Shown: positions 1 through 4,941 of the stretch, piece after piece
Layout: every line of letters starts with the position of its first letter
Position numbering within the stretch: position 1 is the stretch's first letter
Assembly: GCA_003509235.1 (NCBI GenBank)
Contig: DONH01000129.1
Coordinates: 1 to 6,239 of the forward strand
Direction: 5' to 3'
From: Planctomycetaceae bacterium
Lineage (GTDB): Bacteria > Planctomycetota > Planctomycetia > Pirellulales > UBA1268
DNA: 6,239 bases
Notes under the pieces: generated by a model
Seen by the model: the letters and a program-made list of their open reading frames with translations, nothing else
What the model was told of the DNA's origin: nothing
The model's database searches: none
Program-made: the position numbers and the translations under genes

Positions 1-590
1 AGGAGAACCCTGGGAATGAGTGGGGCACAAATAGTAAAACACGTGCAAAGGGTGAGAAGCAGGTCTTTCTCCGCGACAATGCGATGTATATCAAACGGGC
101 AGCGGTAGCTGACCATGGAGTCTCAGTAACTCAGGACGTATCTTTTCAGGACGCGAGTATTACTGCGAGGTTTAAGTTGCCCAAACAAGGAGATCTCGGT
201 GTGAACATCGCAGATATGAATGAACCATCTGTGCATGCCGGCCACATCTGTATGGCACGGATCAAACCAGCGTCGCTCGAAATTGTTGATCTCAAGACCG
301 GACGTATGCGCAAAGAGATTCATGAAAAGAGCAAGGTGAAAAAGTTAACAAAGGCAGAGAAGAAGCAAATTGCTACTAAATCGATTATTGTTCCGATGAA
401 ACTGAAGGTTGATGTTTGGCATGAACTGCAAATTGTTATAAACGGAGATACGATGTCGGTAAAAATTGACGGACGTCAGATCGGACGCATCGCCTCACCC
501 GGTATTGAGCACAAGACAAAACGACGGATCAGGCTGGCAGTAAATACAGAGGCTTGGGTTGATGATGTGATGGTCAGAGTACCCGAATAA
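1..590 (+). CDS. Partial concanavalin-like (DUF1080/GH16-like) jelly-roll domain protein, 3' end
   Basis: The reading frame is open from the left edge (first full codon at position 3) to a TAA at 588-590, giving 195 visible residues. The start codon lies outside the window, and the ATG at 84 is internal because homologous-looking sequence precedes it (WGTNSKTRA.G.KQVFLRD at residues 7-26). The visible part alternates short hydrophobic strands and ends in 'W.DDVMVRVPE', the usual closing strand of laminin-G/concanavalin-like folds. The motif series GTNS.TRA, 'ADHGVSV', 'G.NIAD', 'HAGHI..ARI', 'DLKTG' and 'WHELQI.I.GD..SV.IDG' resembles a family I associate with planctomycete secreted proteins, related to the DUF1080/3-keto-disaccharide hydrolase fold. 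A lysine-rich helix-like insert lies around residues 105-128. No catalytic residues can be named, so binding or hydrolysis of sugars is inference. It converges on apbE with a 32-bp gap. Confidence 0.72.
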   Translation, partial: ENPGNEWGTNSKTRAKGEKQVFLRDNAMYIKRAAVADHGVSVTQDVSFQDASITARFKLPKQGDLGVNIADMNEPSVHAGHICMARIKPASLEIVDLKTGRMRKEIHEKSKVKKLTKAEKKQIATKSIIVPMKLKVDVWHELQIVINGDTMSVKIDGRQIGRIASPGIEHKTKRRIRLAVNTEAWVDDVMVRVPE

Positions 591-622
591 AGCGGTAGAG
601 TATCGAGCGAGAAAGTGTCGCC
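591..622. other. Short convergent gap with no clear terminator
   Basis: Thirty-two bases separate two convergent stop codons. The only hairpin seen is a 4-bp GCGA/TCGC stem with a 7-base loop at 607-621 and no T-run, too weak to call a terminator. Confidence 0.5.
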
Positions 623-1558
623 CTATCGAATTCCGGATGACGCAGCCTGTGTTTCTTTTCGGATGCCATCAAGCACATGTGCAGTTGCCAGTGCATCAGC
701 CTCAGCACACGTTTCCGCATATGCAACTACCGCTGGAACGCTTGAAGAAAGTTTGACGATCTCGCCCGTTTTAGGATCAACGATCCGCTTTCCTTTGACC
801 GACCTCGATACCGCGACTGCCTGACCATGGCGAAGCACAATAATGTCTGGTGGCTTGGTTTTGGTGGTCCGAAGGGCAACATGCCATTCTTCAACGAGAC
901 TCGGCTGCCCCCAGGCACGGATTTCTCCACCAAGTTCCACCAGATGAGCTGTTGAGCCAAGTGACACAAGGGTTTCTCCTATTTGGTCGACTGCATAGCC
1001 GGCTCCCATACCTGAGAAATCAAGAGCAGCAGCCGTGTGTTTTTTCTGGAGGGTGGGGTATGCTGAATCACCAGCCTTTTCAATCAGTAAATGGTTAAAA
1101 CCGACAAGTTCCAATACTTCTGGAGGCGGGACCGAGTGGTGACGTCTGGTTGAATGTGAGGAATGAGCGACGTCAGCGTCTTTCCACCACTGGATGAGTG
1201 GAGCGGCTGTGATATCAAAACGGCCCTGAGTCTTTTGGTAGAGCCGGCCGGCAATACCAAGTGCATTTGTAAGGTGAAGGTCCAGCGGGATAGGTGTGTG
1301 TGCCTGCGCGCGATTGATCTTTGTTACCAATGAATCATCCCGCCATGTGCTCAGGGATAAGTCAATCTGTTGCAGGAGTTGATCAATCTGGCGATGAACC
1401 TCTCCGATTGGTTTGTCAGAGATGTGAGCCTTTAGAGTGACGCGATACGTCGTACCCATCGCTGGGCCTGCAAACGTTGGCAGTGTGTTCTTAGCATTTG
1501 CGAAGGATTGGAAGCAAACGAGAAAAAAGGATAAGACGAAAGTGCTGCAGGTTCTCAT
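623..1558 (-). CDS. apbE: FAD:protein FMN transferase (ApbE family), exported
   Basis: ApbE enzymes move FMN from FAD onto a Thr/Ser of target proteins outside the cytoplasm, in a Mg-dependent reaction. This 311-residue protein begins with a signal peptide (hydrophobic residues 5-18, probable cleavage after ANA at 20-22). Family landmarks follow in order: MGTTY at 34-38, STWRDDS at 70-76, GRFDITAAPL at 112-121, LDFSGMGAGYAVD at 179-191, LVELGGEIRAWG at 206-217, IVDPKTG at 259-265 and EADALATA at 286-293; D288 and T292 correspond to the usual metal ligands. Odd points: the His normally preceding I-x-D-P is Arg258, the usual TSG is V-S-R (250-252), the loop at 132-141 is rich in His/Ser, and the protein stops about 18 residues after the ADALATA motif, earlier than is usual. 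The start at 1558 was chosen because it overlaps the upstream stop as ATGA and gives a clean signal peptide; the longer frame from 1705 would lie inside the upstream gene. The family call is firm, but activity is uncertain. Confidence 0.93.
   Translation of the reverse strand: MRTCSTFVLSFFLVCFQSFANAKNTLPTFAGPAMGTTYRVTLKAHISDKPIGEVHRQIDQLLQQIDLSLSTWRDDSLVTKINRAQAHTPIPLDLHLTNALGIAGRLYQKTQGRFDITAAPLIQWWKDADVAHSSHSTRRHHSVPPPEVLELVGFNHLLIEKAGDSAYPTLQKKHTAAALDFSGMGAGYAVDQIGETLVSLGSTAHLVELGGEIRAWGQPSLVEEWHVALRTTKTKPPDIIVLRHGQAVAVSRSVKGKRIVDPKTGEIVKLSSSVPAVVAYAETCAEADALATAHVLDGIRKETQAASSGIR
1555..1558 (-). other. ATGA stop/start overlap coupling the NosR-like gene to apbE
   Basis: On the minus strand the four bases read ATGA: the ATG of apbE shares two bases with the TGA that ends the upstream gene. 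This implies co-transcription and probably coupled translation, which would keep the flavin-attaching enzyme in step with its likely substrate. Confidence 0.85.
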
Positions 1559-3285
1559 AGTACAGGTGCTCCGGACGACCAGGCAGTTACGACAGCCAAA
1601 AGAAAGCATCCACAAAGAACTCCGTCTTGCCAGGTGACTTTGTAAGAGTTTCGGTTTAACCGCACGAAGCTGAGCAAAGCACCAGTAGGGCACGCATGTC
1701 GGCAATACGCCATCGGTGAGACGCTACTCACTGCGAGGCTGAGAATGAAAATCACCATGGCAGCAGTGCCGGCAACGGTAGGGAGGTAGGCATCAAATGG
1801 CTCAAAGTCAACGAGTGGAATGTGAACATCAAACACTGTTATAAGGAGGCAGAGAATGAAAAGCATCCACGGGAGCCATTGCAATTGCTTCAGGATTGGT
1901 GCGATGCGCGTGCGAAGGCGAGAGATGATGCCTCCCTGACGCTTAGGCATGGAAATCTTCAGGAGTTGTTGTGCCGCGCCGTGTGCGCAGAGTTGAGTGC
2001 AGTAAAGATTTCGACCTGTTGTGGCAGGTGTAACGATGGCAATGATAGAAAGGAGCAACAGTACCGGGGCGGCCTGAGGAATACCATGAGTTGCCCAGCC
2101 CCAGAGTTGTGCTTGGGACATCACAGCACCAGCACCAAATCCTAGGTAGGCAAGTACCACGAGAGGAAACACGATTCGTCCTACCCAATGACCACGTAGG
2201 CGAGTAAATCCAATTACCAGACCACATAGGACCACTAGAAGTGCTCCCCACTGTGGTCCATCAATAGCGCGTAAGCGTGAAGATAACTGTTGGATGAACG
2301 AATTCGTTGATTGTGTTTTTTGTGCTGAATGAGCCGCAGTGATGATCGCCTCCGCGATAGCTTGACTGGTCATCGTGGCACCACTTACACCTTCTGTAAA
2401 CGGTGAGTGTTGGTCGTTCTTTGAAAGGCTATCAAAGGTCTGTCCGATAAAATGGCTTTCAAAAAGGCTGTCATCACGTACATAACCAACATATTGTTCA
2501 TTATCGAAACTTTGTAAAATACACAGGCCGATTACGGTGCCGGTCGTGTCAAAGCCAACGAGTGTGTCTGTTGGGCCTTGGTATCCGATAATGGAATCAG
2601 CGGCAGGACTCGTACGGAGTGTCCAGCCGAGTGGAATATCTCCAGCTTCATAAACATTTATCACCGAAGCGTCTCCGGCATCAAAACGGATGTGATCGGC
2701 TTGAGGAAAAATCTTTTGAATGTCTGGCAGAGTTGGTTGCACAGTGAATCGAGTTGAACGCCCAGTTCCTCCAAGGCGGTGGCTAATTGATTCGACCATT
2801 GCATGACTCGTCAGCGTCGCACCAGCAGTTGCCCGGTAGTTTGCATGCGATATAGTCTTAATCACATCGAGCTTTTTACCAAGAAATTGCTCCCAGAATG
2901 CGTTATCTTTTCTGACGGAAATAACGTGGTCGCGGGTGTCGGAGCTGGAGAGAATTGAAATGCCGCAGATGCTGTCATGGCGATTACAAATGATGAGAAG
3001 ATTTGACGGTCCAGAAAAACCGACAATAGCGTTACTCATGGGGGCGGTCTGGAAACAATAACCAACTGGTTCACCCAACCCGTTGGTGAGTTCCACTGCG
3101 CCCTGGACCGTCTGAGACGGACCACCAAAGTTAACTGCCGTCGGTAACGCGTCCTGAATGAATAGAAGCGGAACCGTCGTAAGAGATAGGGGTCGTTGGG
3201 TAGGCGCACCAGCGGATGAAAAGAAGAGACAGATAATAATGCCGGCGAACATACTCAATCGGGTTGTGTGTATAAGAATTCGCAT
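1555..3285 (-). CDS. NosR/NirI-like membrane electron-transfer protein with two tandem FMN-binding domains
   Basis: The 576-residue protein probably moves electrons from the cytoplasmic side of the membrane to covalently held flavins outside. An N-terminal hydrophobic segment (about 11-25) exports the next 300 residues. These hold two related FMN-binding domains (about 50-170 and 195-320); the repeats align as 'G.PVGYCFQT.P...AIVGFSGP' with 'DIPLGWTLRTSP..SIIGYQGP', then 'VR.D..F...F.G'. They end in TAGATLTS (Thr157) and VSGATMTS (Thr304), the motif that ApbE flavinylates. Six predicted helices follow (about 345-362, 369-389, 403-420, 469-487, 505-523, 553-571). Arg/Lys-rich loops place both CX3C motifs (C429/C433 and C528/C532-P) on the cytoplasmic side, matching the CX3CP sites of NosR-type proteins. 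The CX2CX2CX3CP ferredoxin part of full NosR is absent, and the physiological partner is unknown. The ATG at 3285 has no Shine-Dalgarno sequence; Met12 is a less likely alternative. apbE overlaps it downstream. Confidence 0.88.
   Translation of the reverse strand: MRILIHTTRLSMFAGIIICLFFSSAGAPTQRPLSLTTVPLLFIQDALPTAVNFGGPSQTVQGAVELTNGLGEPVGYCFQTAPMSNAIVGFSGPSNLLIICNRHDSICGISILSSSDTRDHVISVRKDNAFWEQFLGKKLDVIKTISHANYRATAGATLTSHAMVESISHRLGGTGRSTRFTVQPTLPDIQKIFPQADHIRFDAGDASVINVYEAGDIPLGWTLRTSPAADSIIGYQGPTDTLVGFDTTGTVIGLCILQSFDNEQYVGYVRDDSLFESHFIGQTFDSLSKNDQHSPFTEGVSGATMTSQAIAEAIITAAHSAQKTQSTNSFIQQLSSRLRAIDGPQWGALLVVLCGLVIGFTRLRGHWVGRIVFPLVVLAYLGFGAGAVMSQAQLWGWATHGIPQAAPVLLLLSIIAIVTPATTGRNLYCTQLCAHGAAQQLLKISMPKRQGGIISRLRTRIAPILKQLQWLPWMLFILCLLITVFDVHIPLVDFEPFDAYLPTVAGTAAMVIFILSLAVSSVSPMAYCRHACPTGALLSFVRLNRNSYKVTWQDGVLCGCFLLAVVTAWSSGAPVL
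1569..1572 (-). promoter_or_regulatory. Probable ribosome binding site of apbE
   Basis: On the minus strand GGAG lies 10 nt before the apbE ATG, inside the 3' end of the upstream gene. The spacing is a little long, but the site supports the start at 1558 over the one at 1705. Confidence 0.4.
2326..2703 (-). other. FMN-binding domain 2 of the NosR-like protein
   Basis: This covers residues of about 195-320 and is a diverged copy of domain 1. It ends in V-S-G-A-T-M-T-S, the canonical flavinylation form, with Thr304 (codon 2374-2376) the candidate attachment residue. Confidence 0.78.
2776..3138 (-). other. FMN-binding domain 1 of the NosR-like protein
   Basis: This covers residues of about 50-170. 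It ends in A-T-A-G-A-T-L-T-S, where Thr157 (codon 2815-2817) is the candidate flavin attachment residue. The motif has Ala where Ser/Thr normally precedes Gly-Ala-Thr, and lacks the upstream Asp often seen. Confidence 0.7.
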
Positions 3286-3306
3286 GGGAGAACATTACAG
3301 ATGTGC

Positions 3307-3336
3307 ATGACAAATAGATATGAAATTCGGTACGAT
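3307..3336 (+). promoter_or_regulatory. Possible sigma-70-like promoter of the sulfatase gene
   Basis: ATGACA (3307-3312) differs from the -35 consensus at one base. With an 18-bp spacer it is followed by TACGAT (3331-3336), which matches the -10 consensus at four of six positions. Transcription would then begin near 3343, upstream of the chosen ATG at 3389 and downstream of the alternative ATG at 3320. The palindrome at 3332-3345 overlaps the -10 and start region. The match is weak. Confidence 0.22.
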
Positions 3337-3345
3337 AATTGTCGT
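3332..3345. promoter_or_regulatory. Near-perfect 14-bp palindrome, candidate operator between divergent genes
   Basis: ACGATAATTGTCGT reads the same on both strands except at one symmetric pair (positions 5 and 10), so 12 of 14 bases are palindromic around a central AATT. It lies in the 103-bp gap between the NosR-like gene and the sulfatase start at 3389, where a dimeric regulator could control both directions. It is short enough to arise by chance and no regulator gene is present. Confidence 0.3.
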
Positions 3346-3377
3346 TGGTATCCTACTGACGAACTTCCATGAGAAAA

Positions 3378-3382
3378 AAGGG
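3378..3382 (+). promoter_or_regulatory. Ribosome binding site that decides the sulfatase start
   Basis: AAGGG ends six nt before the ATG at 3389, which is good Shine-Dalgarno spacing. The in-frame ATG at 3320 has only A/T-rich sequence without a purine run before it, so 3389 is preferred. Confidence 0.5.
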
Positions 3383-3388
3383 TGGGAC

Positions 3389-4930
3389 ATGCTTTCTATG
3401 CGTTTGCGGTTTGCTCGGATGGTCTGTGTCATATTTACAAGCATGTGGTGCGGACAAGCTGCGCTATCAGGTGCCGAGCAGCAGCCAAATGTTGTTTTGT
3501 TCCTTGTAGATGACATGGGCCCAATGGATACTTCGGTTCCATTTATGACGGATGCTGATGGGAATGCGAAGCGATATCCACTCAATGATTATTATCGCAC
3601 ACCAGCAATGGAACGACTTGCCTCCCGGGGCATTCGTTTTAGCACCTTCTATGCAATGAGTGTCTGCTCGCCAACACGAACGTCGATTCTTACTGGGCAA
3701 AATGCAGCACGCCATCGGGTCACGCAATGGATTCGATCAGAGGAGAATAATCGTGGCGAATATGGCCCACCCGAATGGCGGTGGGTTGGGTTTCAGGATG
3801 CACAGGTGACTCTTCCGGGTGTGCTTCAAGTAAATGGGTATCGTACGATCTTTGTTGGTAAGGCTCACTTCGGCCCGTTAGGGGAACCGTCTGAGTGGCC
3901 GACGAATCTTGGTTTTGATGTCAATGTCGCTGGCTGCTCGTGGGGACAGCCTGGAAGCTACTACGGCGAAGACGGGTATGGAAATCTCAAAGGAAATAAA
4001 CGTCGAGCTGTGCCGCACCTTGAAAAATATTATGAAACAAACACGTTTTTATCAGAGGCCCTCACTCTGGAAGCTAAAAAGCAGATCACTCGTGCAGTGA
4101 AAGACAAGAAACCCTTTTTTTTGGATTTCGCTCACTACGCAGTTCATAGCCCATTTCAGTCGGACCCCCGCTTTGCTTCGCATTATGAAGACTCAGGGAA
4201 GCCTAAAAATGCACAGGCGTATGCCACATTGATTGAAGGGATGGACAAGTCGCTAGGCGATATACTTGATCATCTGGAAGAAATTGGAATTGCGGAAAAC
4301 ACTCTCATTTTTTTCGTTGGAGATAATGGGAGTGATGCTCCACTTGGGCCTGTTCATGAGCATGCCAGTTCGTTTCCACTCCGTGCAAAAAAAGGCACGC
4401 ACTATGAAGGTGGCATGAGGGTGCCCTTTATAGCGTCTTGGGCTAAACCATCAGCTACGAATAAAGTCCAGGAACGATTGCCTATTCCTGCAGGAGCGAT
4501 TCAAAGGCAGCTCGGCACGGTGATGGATATCTACCCAACAGTTCTCTCTGTAACCGGTGTCCAACCGCCATCACACCATATCCTTGATGGCAACGATCTT
4601 ACGAAACAAATTGAAGGGAATCAGGATACGGTTCGAGTCGAGCAGTTCCTTATGCATTTTCCACATAAGCACCGAAGTAGTTACTTCACCTCCTTCCGTG
4701 ACGGTGACTGGAAAATCATCTATCACTACCGTCCAAATGATAATCCGGCGAAGACTCGGTATGAACTTTTTAATCTGGTCACTGATCCATATGAAAATGA
4801 GAACCTGGCAGAGCGTAAGCCGAAGGTATTAAAGAGGATGATGGAATCGCTCGTTACCTCTTTAAAAACCGAATCCGCGCTTTATCCAGTCGATGGGAAT
4901 GGTAACGAAATGCACCCAGAAGTACCTTAA
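3389..4930 (+). CDS. Secreted formylglycine-dependent sulfatase (family S1, arylsulfatase-like)
   Basis: The enzyme hydrolyses sulfate esters, probably on a sulfated polysaccharide; the exact substrate cannot be read from sequence. From the ATG at 3389 it has 513 residues with a signal peptide (basic RLRFAR, hydrophobic stretch about 11-28, likely cut after LSGA at 29). Active-site features are complete: NVVLFLVDDMG with metal ligands D41/D42; CSPTRTSILTG at 93-103, where Cys93 is the residue oxidised to formylglycine within C-x-P-x-R; GKAHFG at 157-162 (K158, H160); HYAVHSPF at 249-256; GDNGSD at 311-316 (D312, N313); and K335 in RAKKGTHYEGGMRVPF. The length is normal for the family. An in-frame ATG at 3320 would add 23 residues ahead of the signal peptide and has no ribosome site. 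The formylglycine-generating maturase is not in this window. It is divergent from the flavoprotein pair and convergent, 11 bp apart, with the FAD oxidoreductase. Confidence 0.95.
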   Translation: MLSMRLRFARMVCVIFTSMWCGQAALSGAEQQPNVVLFLVDDMGPMDTSVPFMTDADGNAKRYPLNDYYRTPAMERLASRGIRFSTFYAMSVCSPTRTSILTGQNAARHRVTQWIRSEENNRGEYGPPEWRWVGFQDAQVTLPGVLQVNGYRTIFVGKAHFGPLGEPSEWPTNLGFDVNVAGCSWGQPGSYYGEDGYGNLKGNKRRAVPHLEKYYETNTFLSEALTLEAKKQITRAVKDKKPFFLDFAHYAVHSPFQSDPRFASHYEDSGKPKNAQAYATLIEGMDKSLGDILDHLEEIGIAENTLIFFVGDNGSDAPLGPVHEHASSFPLRAKKGTHYEGGMRVPFIASWAKPSATNKVQERLPIPAGAIQRQLGTVMDIYPTVLSVTGVQPPSHHILDGNDLTKQIEGNQDTVRVEQFLMHFPHKHRSSYFTSFRDGDWKIIYHYRPNDNPAKTRYELFNLVTDPYENENLAERKPKVLKRMMESLVTSLKTESALYPVDGNGNEMHPEVP

Positions 4931-4941
4931 GGAATTTGCAG

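Noticed and set aside
607..621. GCGA/TCGC hairpin between gene 1 and apbE
   Set aside because: The four-pair stem has no T-run on either strand, so it is too weak to be a terminator.
1040..1065. T-run and G-rich stretch inside apbE that resembles a terminator tail
   Set aside because: There is no stem beside it, and it lies within a continuous coding frame.
1556..1705. Longer apbE reading frame starting at 1705 (49 extra N-terminal residues)
   Set aside because: The extension lies inside the CX3CP and last-helix coding region of the NosR-like gene, is not signal-like, and the ATG at 1558 gives both the ATGA overlap and a proper signal peptide.
1822..2145. Plus-strand 107-codon open frame inside the NosR-like gene
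   Set aside because: It is antisense to the helices and CX3C region of a well-supported gene, and its translation has no recognisable pattern.
3131..3313. Minus-strand 60-codon frame starting upstream of the NosR-like gene
   Set aside because: It overlaps the true N-terminus in another frame and shows no domain or ribosome site.
3320..3388. Upstream sulfatase start at 3320
   Set aside because: It has no ribosome binding site, would put 23 residues before a complete signal peptide, and lies upstream of the likely transcription start.
4925..4932. CCTTAAGG palindrome across the sulfatase stop codon
   Set aside because: Eight bases with no loop cannot form a terminator, and it is explained by the coding sequence and chance.
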